Assembly (NCBI RefSeq): GCF_921293095.1
Contig: NC_060252.1
Coordinates: 75,040,866-75,104,865 of the forward strand
DNA: 64,000 nt
Direction of reading: 5' to 3'
Origin: Ischnura elegans
Lineage: Eukaryota > Arthropoda > Insecta > Odonata > Coenagrionidae
How positions within the stretch are numbered: the stretch's first letter is position 1; every line of letters starts with the position of its first letter. The translations under genes were made by a program, and so were the position numbers. The notes under the pieces were generated by a model, which was not told the origin of the DNA, made no database searches, and saw nothing but the letters and a program-made list of their open reading frames with translations. Positions 32,421 to 43,653 of the stretch are shown one piece after another.

Positions 32421-32466
32421 TTAATAAGAGAGTGTTAACCCAGTCAGCGGTGGGTAGGCTGTTGAC

Positions 32467-32965
32467 TTTCAATCCGTAGGTTAGGATGAATGAGGCTCAC
32501 TGCGCACCAAGCATCAGACCTTATAATAATAATAATATCGTTTATTTTCGTAGGCACTGGGGCCCATGAGAAAATATAAGTACAGCTTTCTACATTTCAC
32601 ATTGAGATAGATAAATAAAAGAAAAAAGTAAATAAATATATATACATATACAGACAAATGTGAACAGTGCATATCGTCTAGTGCATGAAAAAAAAACAAT
32701 ACAATATTTTCGACAAAAAAGAAATAATCGCTCTTAGATATAACACACTAATTACAAAATTTAAGGTGACAAACAAAAGAAATATGAACAAGAGATATGA
32801 ACATAAAAAAGTGAATATAAACAAGAAATATGAACATAAGAAAGTGAATATAAACAATAAATAATATGTATCAATAAACAATAAATATAGTATCAAACAG
32901 TCAGGGCAGGAAGATTATTCCTTCTCCTTGGGCCACGGACCACCAGGAAGATTTTTTTCATGGGT
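32467..32965 (-). repeat. SINE3 third copy, interrupted
   Basis: AATCCGTAGGTTAGGATGAA ... CAGACCTTATA (32470-32525) and GTATCAAACAGTCAGGGC ... (32889-32950) are contiguous in copies A and B but here are split by 32526-32888. The tRNA-like head is absent. Confidence 0.7.
32526..32888 (-). mobile_element. LINE 3'-end insertion with (TAA)n tail
   Basis: On the minus strand the element ends GGCCCCAGTGCCTACGAAAA, TAAACGATATTATTATTA, a non-LTR 3' terminus with triplet tail; 5' truncated. ATA/TATA occurs at both junctions as a minimal target duplication. An internal unit of about 41 bp (AGTGAATATAAACAAGAAAT) is tandemly repeated near 32778-32860. Confidence 0.7.
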
Positions 32966-32969
32966 GTTA

Positions 32970-33402
32970 CAAAGATATGGAAGCATTTTTACCGCTTTTA
33001 TATTCGTCATATATTGCAAGGGGTGGTAGTTGTCATTAAAAGAGAAATCACTATAATTTTACTCAAGGAAACGAAGGTTGCAACGTATAATACTATTCCC
33101 CACCCCCTTACTCAGTGTTTCAATCCGTAGGTTAGGATAGATGGGGCTCACTGCGGAACAAGCATCAGAACTTATAGTATCAAACAGTCAGGGCAGGAAA
33201 ATTATTCCTTCTCCTTGGGCCATGGACCACAAGGAAGATTTTTTTTCAGGGGTGCCCGAAGCTTCATCTGGGATTTGAACGCAATAACTTTCGGTTCACA
33301 GCCGAACTTGTACTCGCCAGGCTATTACGCTCCTCTCATGAGATTTATCCTTGAACCTTTAGTGATATTTCATGGACTAGTAATAATTATGATTCAAGCT
33401 GT
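32970..33402 (-). repeat. 433-bp duplication copy B containing SINE3
   Basis: Partner of 31047-31479 in the same orientation, 1.9 kb away, with scattered substitutions. Contains the same minus-strand tRNA-like head (33337-33257) with box B GCGTTCAAATCCCAG. Confidence 0.75.
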
Positions 33403-33579
33403 AAGTAGGGAATGTTTAGGTAGGGAATGTTTTAATTTTTCTTGAGGGTTGGCCATTCAAAATATAATATCTGCGCCCCATCAACGTTTAGACAATTATA
33501 CTGATATCCTTATGGTTGGGAATTCATTTGAGAAATTGGGATACGCAATCAACCATCTAGTATCGTTATATACACCTAG

Positions 33580-33720
33580 GATGAATTCTTCGTTAAAACT
33601 TTCGCGGGTACTCGTCATGTTAAATATCAACTTTTGGGCTATGTCGCCACGTCAATTTTTTTGGGTGGCCCAACGTTTCCCGACCGATGTTTGTCGCTTT
33701 CTCGAGGGAATCTGATGAGC
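33580..33720. repeat. possible Penelope-like terminal-repeat fragment
   Basis: TTTTGGGCTATGTCGCCACG, GGGTGGCCCAACGTTTCCC and GACCGATG in series resemble terminal repeats of Penelope-like retroelements. A weaker match lies at 50740-50800 (TTTTGGGCTATATCGCCGCG). ACTTTCGCGGGTACTCGTCA upstream resembles 54855-54880. Confidence 0.4.
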
Positions 33721-34693
33721 TGGGAATTTATATACATATATATAGGTATCCGTGTCAGGGGGTGGAGGAAGGAGAGCGGGAGATTGAGGAGTAGGTTTTT
33801 TTTTAACTTTACTAATTTAACTAATTTTTCTCTATCTCTTCAGCTAGCCATATTGAATTCTCTTTGTAGTGATTTCAGCCTCACCATTAGCGAATGTCCT
33901 CCTTTCTCAGCGATTTCATGGAGGAAAACCTTCAAGGATCCTCAACTCTGTATTCACATTCATAACAGCGACTGTTATTTCACGGAAGAGAACGGTGGGT
34001 GCCAAAATGTTGTGTCTGCACCTCGCCCAATACAGCGATAAGAACTGTCGCACCATACGCTGGAGTGTAAACACGTCTCTTTTCGTGCTATCCGATTCCG
34101 ACTATTAAACAGCCTTGAAGGTGTGCACTGTGCATCAACACTGACAGTCTGTATTCGCCACAGGCCCGCGTCTTCGTTCATGGATGCGAACAAGTTTCAT
34201 GTTTGACTGTCGAAATGCCGGAGCACAGGTGTGCAGTCAGGTGTCCATTGTTTCGAATGCGTGAATTCAATAAGAGATTATTATTTATTGTGAGCTGAGA
34301 GAGCTATTTATTGTGCTTGAGAAAGGATATAAAGATAAAGGATTAGAAACTCTTCAATGGACTCTACTTTAGTTCAGTAAAGCGGAAGCATAGTGATACG
34401 TTTAGGCCAATTTTTATTGTTTTATGAGTATACAAAGGAAATGTTTATTATGCTCAAAATAAGAAACTCCTACCGTTTGGCTGCAGTTTCAGAATTTTTG
34501 TATATTTATCACTTACTCTTTCACAGAAGTTTCTGTTTCCACTTCTCTAAGACGATTCAGGCGTAATATAAACAAGCATCTATGTAAATATATTCCTTTG
34601 CTTATATATTTATATTATTAACGCCACAGCACCGATAACAGCACTTTTTGGCTTTTACATAAGGGTTTCCATTACATTTATCAAATTAAATAT
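33721..34693. other. no feature recognised
   Basis: A frame over 33634-34041 has no recognisable motif. The remainder is AT-rich. Confidence 0.4.
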
Positions 34694-34801
34694 GCACGTA
34701 AATCCATTCCCTGGATTAGGGAAAACTACCCAGGTGGGACTTGAACCTACGACCTTAGCTTTGGCAGACGAAGACTTTACCCTGCCGCCACAGAGGCCGG
34801 C
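34694..34801 (-). repeat. SINE1 copy, minus strand
   Basis: The reverse complement carries GGCCTCTGTGGCGGCAGGGT (box A region), GTAGGTTCAAGTCCCACC (box B) and the tail TTCCCTAATCCAGGGAATGG, matching 51928-52135 and 8947-9065. Confidence 0.8.
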
Positions 34802-35761
34802 AAATACTATTTACCGTAAAAAAATAATAAATATGAAAAAAATGAAATTAACTAAAAATATTATTAACAAATTTTTTATGTGGGATCAAATACGGGGCCG
34901 ATGTATCGGCACTTAGAGCGTCTAACGGTTAAACAGAATTTTGCTAAAATACATCACATTCTTAGGCTTTAGTTTGTACAATCGCATCATGATAAATAAT
35001 TAAAAAAATCACTATGTTCTACAGATATATCTATCTTTATTGTACTAACCCAGGTTTTGACTGCAAAAGTCATTCTCATTTTTACCGTAATAATGGCTAT
35101 TGCAGTCAAAACCTTGGTCTTTTTTATTAAGATATATTACTGAAACTTTATAAAGTGATTCTAATATGTATTGAATTATGATAGATTCCTCGTGACATTT
35201 CTTTCGTTAGCCCTATGAATACAATCTATGATACTCTTTCATTTTAGTACGCTGTATTGAGCAAATACGCCCAAGGTTGCGACGTTATATTTCTTACTTT
35301 AGTGGCCTATTTACGTCAATATTAATATAGCGTAAATGTTCAAGTTTAAAACCCTGAGTGATCGCTTTCCTCTTCGTTTTTTTTTTCATCGGAAGACAAT
35401 TATAAAAAGTCATTTTAAATTACACAAATTTGTTAACGATTACACTGGACATTATAACATAATTAATGGGAAATTCAGTCTTCAAAAGACGAATAAAGTC
35501 GCAGGTATACGCCTGAATGGTGTAATTTGTCTCTCATTAAGAGGCAGTGTAAAACGTCAATAATGACACGCACTGTTTTATTTATATAGTACGCAAAATT
35601 TTTTTGTCGCTCTCGCCGACTCGTAGTTATGAAAGAAAGGTAAAAAGGTTTTGGAAAGAGCCAAAATGGATATAAACAGCTCTTCGAATGCACTGCAGTT
35701 ATTTCCAGTATCGCTTTATGTCGCACGGTTTGAGTGAATAGTAGTCAAGACAAATAATATC
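34802..35761. other. AT-rich stretch with one small hairpin
   Basis: Apart from the inverted pair at 35050-35064 and 35101-35117 (GGTTTTGACTGCA / TGCAGTCAAAACC, loop about 36 bases), nothing was recognised. Confidence 0.45.
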
Positions 35762-35930
35762 AAATGCACCTAAGGATGAAGTTCGCTATTAAAAAATATT
35801 TGACTTCGCCGGTATTCAAACACGGTTATCTCAAATATTTTTTCATGGCGAATCTTTGGTGTATTTAACTTTGCACCAGTGCGTACAAAGTCACTTGTTT
35901 CATGCAGTACTTGGAGAATAATATCATTCC
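35762..35930. repeat. SINE2, head-to-head palindromic copy
   Basis: The left piece CTAAGGATGAAGTTCGCTAT and the right piece TTTCATGGCGAATCTTTGGT are inverted copies of the SINE2 tail around one degraded tRNA-like head (GCCGGTATTCAAACACGG). The right tail continues into GCACCAGTGCG and CAAAGTCACTTGTTTCATGC. Confidence 0.55.
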
Positions 35931-36970
35931 ATAATGTCATGCAACATGAATAATGCCATGCATATGAGGAACACCAAAATCTTATATATCCATTCTCTAT
36001 ATATGCGAAAGCTATTTATTACGATGAAGTTTGTTAGAACGCTGTCAAGTAGAAGTAGTAGACTCTCATTCAGAATTTGACGCGCGCGCTGATAAACCTT
36101 GAGATCCCGTTCGGAAATGCTTCTGAATATTCAAGGATACCAACATGCCCAATATTTTTATAGTTATCGATTAATTATTTATTTCATTTTTTTCCTTTTC
36201 AGCGTCTTTATATTGACGATTTATTTTGACAGCTGCTTCCGGAAGCTCCCTGAAATAGTGCCGGCATGTTATTCTGGGAACTCGATCAGTCAAGCGAAAT
36301 GATCAACGGGAATCCACAGACTCCCTGAGGATGCCTCTTTGAAAGGCATGAATCTTTTTAGCAGGAAAGCGGTTCGCAGTGGTCTTGCGTGTATGTTTTC
36401 TGTGTGCCCCTCAGGCTACGGCAGCTCCTGGAAAATCATCCTGTGTGCCTTAGATCGTCTATCTATAGTGTTTTGTCTGTAAATGCCTTTGAGATTCTTG
36501 CTGTGACGTTTACGTTCTAAACAATCATTTTTAACCTTTTGAAATCCGAGGACTACAACGAGGATCACTTTAAACTTGGACATCTGTCTTTCATCTTCTT
36601 AAGCTTAATTTATTCTTCAGATCTGAAAATTTTCAGTGGGCAGCTACATCAAAGGTTTCTTGCGCAGCTGCGTTGTGTACGTTGTCATGACACAAGATTT
36701 TGCGGTCAATACACGACGCATCATAATTTCAGTCGGAGCTTGAAATGTTCCTACGAGGACGATAAGATCAAAAGAAATCTAATATCGCAATGCGTATACC
36801 TTTTTCTCCTTATGGTATCCACCAGCACCCAATAGATTTCAAAACAACTCGGCTAGCCGGCGAAATAGTAGTGCTATATATACTGATAGAGTATCGAGCC
36901 TCGCGGTTATTATAACCTACTTTTTAGAATAGCTGAGGATGGAAAAAAATTACGTTTGTGTTTTAAAGCA
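35931..36970. other. no feature recognised
   Basis: Several short frames, none with a motif. Confidence 0.45.
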
Positions 36971-36978
36971 TTCTAAAG

Positions 36979-37264
36979 CAGCGGCGCAGATTGGGATTAA
37001 GGCTAGGGGGGTTTTAGGCGCAATTAAACCTGGGGTGTGTGGTATACCCGCCAGGATAAGCAGGAGGTGCGGGGGCCCTACCCCAGAAGATTTTTAAGAT
37101 AAATGGTTCAAAATAGTGGGTTTTCTGAGGGATATATTATTAATCCTTACACTCTTCTATAAGTATATTCATCAAATTAAGAAAAATGGATTAAACTTAA
37201 AAGTTTCTCTCAGCTATGGGGGGGGGGGTTTATTCCCCAAAACCTCCCCCTCGCTGCGCCACTG
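36979..37264. mobile_element. hAT-type G-tract MITE, uninterrupted
   Basis: CAGCGGCGCAGATTGGGATT to CCTCGCTGCGCCACTG, 286 bp, flanked by TTCTAAAG (36971-36978) and TTCTGAAG (37265-37272), 7 of 8 identical. The interior GTGCGGGGGCCCT and a G12 run match 58640-59128. At 37145-37152 it holds CCTTACAC as a single copy, the empty form of the nested insertion in that relative. Confidence 0.85.
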
Positions 37265-38093
37265 TTCTGAAGGGATAATAGGATACTAAATAAACACCCC
37301 CTGAAAAAAACTAAATATTACGCTAAAAATCCTCTCACAGTACCAAAAATTCATTTTAGAATCGCATCCTCATCATACTAAAATTTTAACGCAAAATTAG
37401 AGTGGAGAGAATGGACGAAATTTAAAGAATCTCTGACCAGCTGGGTACTAATGTCTCAATCGGATTATTTCCACGATTGGTTTTACATATAAAATACAGA
37501 ATGCCTTAAATAATTCTTCGTGCAGTTTTTAATCGTACAGTTGCGAAAACTGCTGTGTCAAACTGACTGACAAATCCAATTATCCCCGGTAAGAGTTAAT
37601 TTCATTTGATTTGGCACTGTTTTACAGACCATTGTAATGTATTTATTTCCGGAAACAAGAAACAGTTGCTGTTCTCACGAAAGCTGCAGGAGGAGTATAA
37701 GATTATTTTCCACGAAAGTGAATCTCCTTCGCCTTCATTTACGATCGTGTTACAGGCGGTGATAGCATTAGTGCCCGTCTAAGAATAATATAAGGAAAAG
37801 GCTATCTCTATTCCATATTTTTTATAGGTTTAGGTTCATAAATATTCCCTGAAGGTTTTTCATCCTTTGGCAGGCCTCTTAAGTCAAAAATAAAAATTAG
37901 TTGCCTATGGGCCACAATGGAGATCATTGCATCGGGCAGGAGATGAGCTTATCATCTAATCACTTGTAATCGAATCCATGCGTAGGATAGCATTTATTTT
38001 CGTTCCATAATTTGTACGAATTCATTGTGAATTTTCGCACGTGCAAATCACTCTATAATCGTGAGCAGATATTCCACTTCAATTTATTTTCTG
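37265..38093. other. no feature recognised
   Basis: AT-rich. Confidence 0.45.
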
Positions 38094-38505
38094 GATATCG
38101 TGCTCCTAACGTCTATTTATTTTTATGTGTTTCTTTTTAAATGGAATGGCAGGCATTGAAAAGATATTTTGGAGTTTTTTAATCAATGTAGAACAGTGAA
38201 ATAAACAGTGATTATTATTTCATATTGTGAAGTATCTAAATATATAAATCAAGAACACAGGCATCGCTACTCGAGTAAAATTATTTCATTCCTTCCAATA
38301 TTTTATGAAACATGTGTCGTTATGTGCATTATGAATGTTTTAACACTGTTAAACTTTCAAAAAATTTATATTTTCCCCTATATAGTGCTCAAATAATGAT
38401 AATATGATGACGAGCTACTCTTGTTTTGAGCGATTTGGTATTGGAAGTTAATGACGAGCTAGACTCTTCATTTCAGCGCAAGGGGTTAATACACTAACCC
38501 ATTGA
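38094..38505 (+). repeat. dispersed duplication D, copy 1
   Basis: Runs parallel to 46793-47195: GTGTTTCTTTTTAAATGGAA, TGTAGAACAGTGAAATAA, TATCTAAATAT..ATCGCTACTCG, TTTAACACTGTTAAACTTTC and GACGAGCTAGACTCTTCATT all have diverged counterparts in the same order. Probably an unclassified transposable element. Confidence 0.65.
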
Positions 38506-40369
38506 ATCAGTTGGTCCCGACATCGAAACCGAACAATGACGTCACGCAATTTATCTTGGCAACTAAGGATCCCATTCATGACATAGTTATCAGCTAGGAG
38601 TTTCCAGTTCCACATTCGCAGCGTGATTCATGAAAAGTGTGACGGTAGCGGTTCAGAGCATGATTCTCTTAAATATCCTATATAAATATCCTATAAAAAT
38701 ATGTTTTGATGGCGTGACTAATAATTTGCCATAGCATTGCGTCAACTGTTTACCTATACTGTTTGAGGACATAACTATGAAACAAATAATCTTTCTAATT
38801 TTCTTCCTAATGTATGTGATAGTAGCGTGCGTGATTATGGGGAAATGCGTTATGGGGAAATGCGTTATCGTAGAAGTTGGAGGAATAAACATTTTGCAAT
38901 GTTTTTTCAACTATGAAAATGTTACGCTGCAACGAAGCCGAGGTCTGACAAAATAAATACCATGAGGAGAAAGCAAAGTTTTTATTCCTTCAAGTTCTAT
39001 GATAGTTTTCCTTCAATGTGTTTGTTCAGTATGTATTGACGATTTTGCTTCACCCGCCGAAAGTAGAGATAAGTAGAATGGTGGCCGGAAATTCCACAAG
39101 CCCTGGATGTCAGCGACTATGAAAGTGGTCCTGAAAATCTCCCCTACCAATCGCAAATGAACATCAGCAACATCTCACAGTTGGCATTTTGTAATGTTAT
39201 TTTTGAACAATCAGATAATTTTTTAACACGCATGAAGATTTCATTAATAACTTGAAGTTTTCCCGGTGAATTCTATGCAAATAAATGTCTTGGGTGGCCA
39301 CCCGGGATGGAGTATTATATTCTAAAAGTTTAGTTAGTTAACACCGTTTTGACAGCTCTCGTCATCTTTGAATTCAGTTTAAGCAAAAATCTACCGATAA
39401 ATACCGAAGATAACTGGAACCTTCCTCCAGAAATCACAAATGAGCATCTGCAACATCTCACCGCAGGTATTTCGTAACGTGGCGAAACTTTCGAGCCACT
39501 AAAATGACGAAATTATGATGTCAGGGCTAAAGGCACGACAAAGAATGCACTTTACTAAGTTGATATTCATCGGGCTAGAACCGTCACGCTCACGGGAATT
39601 CCTAGATTCTACCAAGCCGTGATGATTACGGCCGCAGGTCATGTCGCCGGGCTTTCAGGTGCGACGTTGGCTGCCAGCGATTTGAGTGCGCCGTCTGAAT
39701 GAGGAAGATCTTCGGGAAGAGATAGCGGAGATGCGGCGAGAAAGTCGCTCGACGATGGAGGTGACTAGAAGTCCCCATTTAGTGCAGCGTCGTACTCATG
39801 TCCGTTAGGGTGGTAGGTAAAAGTTCCTACAAATACATCAAGCCTCACTAGACGTGTGGCAGGGGGTGTCAGGAAAAAAGTGCGTGCAGGACTGACTGGG
39901 CAACTGTATTCCGCGTAGCATTTATCGAAGTCCTTTATTGTACGGGATAAAATAACTATCTACGCCTACACTTTCGGCAAAATATCTTTTTTATTTCATC
40001 GTTTTTGTAGAAACCAGAAAAATTAGGATGCTCTAGTGGTAATCAAAATGATAATTAATAAATAAATACATAAATTGCCTTCATTAGCATATGCAACTTG
40101 GTAATTTTAAGCCATATGGCTTGTCAGAAGGTTCCATTTATCCTAACCAGTGGCACATTGAAAGCATAGCATTTATATTACATTTCAAGTTTCAACTTCA
40201 TAAACAAAAAATAATAACATGACAAAAAGTTTTAGGAACTTTGGAACCAAAATATGAGAATTTAAAATAAATTGTACATTTCACAGTAATTAAAGAAATT
40301 ACAAGTGTACAGTTTCACTAATTAACCATTCTTTCTACTTTCTTTTAATTTCGGCCAAAGATTTAAGAT
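38506..40369. other. no gene recognised
   Basis: Contains a 15-bp tandem pair (TTATGGGGAAATGCG at about 38840-38870) and two diverged copies of AAATGAGCATCTGCAACATC (about 39158 and 39438). GTGAATTCTATGCAAATAAA near 39266 recurs near 41470. These hint at old repeats; nothing is coding. Confidence 0.4.
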
Positions 40370-40740
40370 TTCAGAGATCCTTTTGCATGCAATTAAAGGT
40401 ATGAGGTACAACATACTTCAGCAACCTTTTACATACAATGTTCTGCGTCGCTCTAAAGGACACATGTTCTTAACTTCTTATGGAATTTAAACCTAGCACG
40501 CAGCCTCCTGGTCTCTTGCGGCTCCCAATCTATTCATTTTAAAAGCTGCGTAACACTATGCTCGCTAGTTGTAGTTTTTGGCGAATCGCGCAGCTTTCTT
40601 TGGTGAATAATTTATTTCAGGGATGTAACCATTCTGCCCTGGACCCTATAATCTTTCCGCGTATTCTGGAAGCGGCCAGCTAGTGCGAAGTAGCCCTATC
40701 TCACTTTTTCATCCGAAAATATTCCGATAACACGGTAGAT
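40370..40740 (-). pseudogene. LINE reverse transcriptase C-terminal remnant
   Basis: The minus strand reads PKKAARFAKNYN, then FKMNRLGAARDQEAA with stops between, matching the Q-R-K-A-A-R-F ... L-G-W-x-x-L-x-x-R-R tail of non-LTR reverse transcriptases (compare 12700-12830). Strongly decayed and lacking catalytic motifs. Confidence 0.5.
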
Positions 40741-40889
40741 GAATCAAACCCAAATTTGTTTTGAAAACATGTAGTACCTGTACCATTTCAGGAAGTACCT
40801 GTTGTGGTACACATTTTTATCAGAAAACCTCCCCACCCAGTGAGGTAGGGAAGGGTTGTGTGCCCATGGGAAATTGCTGGTGCACACAC

Positions 40890-41149
40890 CAGTGGGGCAG
40901 CCAGGAATTTTTTTCGTGGGGGGGGGGGGTGCAAAACCAGGGGGTAAATTTTTAAAAACAAGTGACTCAATAGATGGTTTTTTTAACTACTTTTATACAT
41001 TTCATAATCGAAAAAACTTAATTTTTCAAAGAAATCTTTTGTAAAGTCATGATTTTTCGATATTTTGTTTTCTTTTATGAATCAAAGTAATTGTATTTTT
41101 AAATTTCGGGGGGAGAGGGGTCCGGACCACCCCCATCGCTACGCCACTG
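40890..41149. mobile_element. hAT-type G-tract MITE
   Basis: CAGTGGGGCAGCCAGGAATT with a run of about 12 G on the left, and CCCCCATCGCTACGCCACTG on the right, 260 bp. The core CTTTTGTAAAGTCATGATTT matches 26323-26576. No clear target duplication. Confidence 0.75.
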
Positions 41150-41539
41150 TCATAGACTGGCATGCTTAGCCACCGTAGCAACTGCCCCGCCCCCAGCCGC
41201 CGTCTCATTGAAACGCAGCACATGTCTCGGTACGTATAACTGGTCACCGGAAAGAAAGGAGCCGTGGCTTTCATTTAGCGCGATAGTTTCCAACCACCTA
41301 AAAGTCTGCAGATCATCTGAAGTTAGATCACATGCCTACCACTATCACTTCCAATCAGGTCTCCATATAATCTCTTTCCTCGTAAGCAAATTCATATTCA
41401 GTGGTATTTGAAACATATTTTTTGAACACGCGATAAGATTTTATGAATAATTTGGGTTTTTTTTACGAGAATTCTATGCAAATAAGCGTCTAGGGAAGAC
41501 ATTCAATATTTATTGGTCTACGGTCTATCCCTCTTATTT

Positions 41540-41620
41540 TACTTTTGCGATTTGATCTACCATGAATGAATAGTCCCAATCTCGCCCAATAAAGACGTAT
41601 TATTATTATTATTAATGAAT
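41540..41620 (+). repeat. LINE 3' tip with (TTA)n tail
   Basis: CTCGCCCAATAAAGACGTAT followed by TTATTATTATTATTA is a typical non-LTR 3' terminus. Extent upstream is unclear. Confidence 0.5.
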
Positions 41621-42079
41621 AAATACGCGTGTAAATAAATATATGCGGAAAAACAAAGTACAATTTTCATTCATCATGAGCAACTTCCATAAAGTAACGC
41701 CTGAAACCATCAACTTGATCTACCATAGTATGCTGGCATTCGTAAGGTATACATAGTTAACTTCGTCGGAAAATAAAATGGTCTTAAATTTTCAATAAGT
41801 TTAGTGCAATTTTCAATATCACGTTCTGACAGTGATTCCCACTAGCCCAATGATTTATTTTCCCAACCCTAGCAGTTGAAGAGACCTACGCCGTACCCGC
41901 TACGTTACTGCGATCTCTACACAAACCTTACTTTCTCGTTAAAATGAGAGGCGAGTTAGGTTTTAGGAAAACAATGAAGAAACATTTTCTTGTAACTTTC
42001 TGTAGGAGTCTCTTTTTCATCAAGGGAAGTGTATCAATCCTTTTAGCACAACCATTTACTATTTTAATCGAGTAAAATA
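41621..42079. other. no feature recognised
   Basis: AT-rich. Confidence 0.45.
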
Positions 42080-42890
42080 TTACTTCATCGCTGAATTTCT
42101 ATAATTTACAGTCAATTTGTTGGCTTTTCCAGCCGCGAAAGTAGCGTAGTGAATTAACTTCCCTCTCCTTATTGCGTATTTTATAGCAGATTGTTGCTGA
42201 GCGACATTCAGTCGTAATTTTGTCCAATTATTTAATTGTCGTTGCATGTTGATTGAGCGATTTGCTAAAGGATGACGTGATGCACAATCTAAGGATGGCT
42301 TTTCTTCATTTTCCGCGTAGAAAATTAGGTTAACATGTGTTTTTTTTTGTTTGATTAAAGTCATACATTTTTCAGGAGACATTGTGTAACGTGATTCTCC
42401 GGGAGAAAGAGCACTTCCTCGTCGCTTTCTCTGGCCGTGTGACAGTCCCTCAGTTTCTCGGCATCTCCCACACCCGTTGCCCCCATTGCGGAGTCGTAAG
42501 GTCCGCAGTGCGGTGACAGTTAGCGAGTTCAAGTCTGTGGCGTGGCCAACAGACGCCTGCATCACACAATTCCAGTTCATCACTGTCTTCCTGCTTTCAC
42601 TGCCGCAGAAAAGAATACATTTATTACATTTATGCCAAATCTTATTTAGGAAAATGGAGATCGTTCCGTCTGATTTTTTAAAAGAACTTTTAGATGGTAA
42701 CATCAACTTTGTTAAGCTGTACCCAATGGTAGCTGACAATAATAGTTTTCCAACATTTATTCCATAACTTTTGTAGATGTATGGAATCTGTCGCCTCTGA
42801 TTTCACTTCAGAAAACTGCATTCTAATAACACCAGCTTTTTCAAGAAGGATATGCAGGAATTTTACAAAAAGAATGTTTACTTTAACCAT
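42080..42890 (-). CDS. unrecognised ORF pair, 219 and 66 codons
   Basis: A 219-codon frame (42739-42080) overlaps a 66-codon frame (42890-42690) one base out of register. The longer product has a Lys/Cys segment (KIWHKCNKCILFCGSESRK), a Gly/Arg-rich middle (RNGGNGCGRCRETEG, GQRKRRGSALSPG) and a basic C-terminus. The overlap suggests a single older frame broken by a shift. It is the longest open stretch outside transposons in an AT-rich region, but the Arg-rich part coincides with a GC patch. No signal peptide, membrane span or known family is visible. Confidence 0.3.
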
Positions 42891-43394
42891 TACTAAAATA
42901 AAGAATCATTGTTGTAAGGTAGTTATTTTAAGAATATAATTCCTGAACTGTTGCCTCCTTTAAATGTATCCATGATAATATTTTGTTGCTTCTGAAATTT
43001 TTGGTGACTTATCGAGTGTTTAAACTGAAATGTTAGTTTTGATAAATAAATAAGAAGCTAACCGAGAATAAATCCTCTTCATGTTTTCATGGTGAGGAGA
43101 ACATTTCCCTCTCCTGGTCTACCTATGATTTTGTGCGAGGTTCTGACAAATAGAATATGGCATCAAATGGAATAGCGAGAATTTAATAATGCAAGTGTCC
43201 AAAGGCTCCTTATAGTTTTGAGCCTGATCCTATCCTCAACCCTTTACCAAATTACCTGAAGTAATAACTTTCTGGGGAGGTTCAGCGGTTATATTATGCT
43301 TGAATCGGATCACTGTGTTATTACATCCTTATGTTAGGATATTAAAGTGTTGCTGGCATTGTTTTACCTCTTGAAATTACTCACTAAGACAATT
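42891..43394. other. no feature recognised
   Basis: AT-rich. Confidence 0.45.
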
Positions 43395-43397
43395 TTA

Positions 43398-43650
43398 TAT
43401 GAGAACCCCAAAAACCAACGGGTATGAGTGCAATTTTTATAATGTTGGGTATGTGCGGAAAATGGTTGGTGGGTTAATACAATATTGCTGTGGCAAAGAA
43501 CATTGAACAAGTGGATAACTGGTTTCAGATACAGAATCGGTTATCCCTCTGCCACAACAATATTGTGTACCTCAACAACCATTATCTTCAATTTTCTCCG
43601 AAATCAGGAAAATTGCACTTTGTATCCCTTTATCCCCTAGGGTTCTCATA
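43398..43650. mobile_element. PIF/Harbinger-type foldback MITE
   Basis: 253 bp with termini TATGAGAACCC and GGGTTCTCATA flanked by TTA (43395-43397 and 43651-43653), the 3-bp target typical of PIF/Harbinger. Inner inverted segments (GTGGGTTAATACAATATTGC against GCAATATTGT; GGATAAC/GTTATCC) make nearly the whole element self-complementary. Confidence 0.65.
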
Positions 43651-43653
43651 TTA

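Noticed and set aside
31994..32424. Two frames above 130 codons on the + strand
   Set aside because: Both frames and the opposite strand are open over the same GC-rich bases; no motif in any.
34692..34916. 74-codon + strand frame
   Set aside because: Antisense of a SINE1 copy plus AT-rich flank.
41578..41625. (TTA)n run as CRISPR-like or satellite array
   Set aside because: A simple triplet tail of a LINE 3' end; no spacers.
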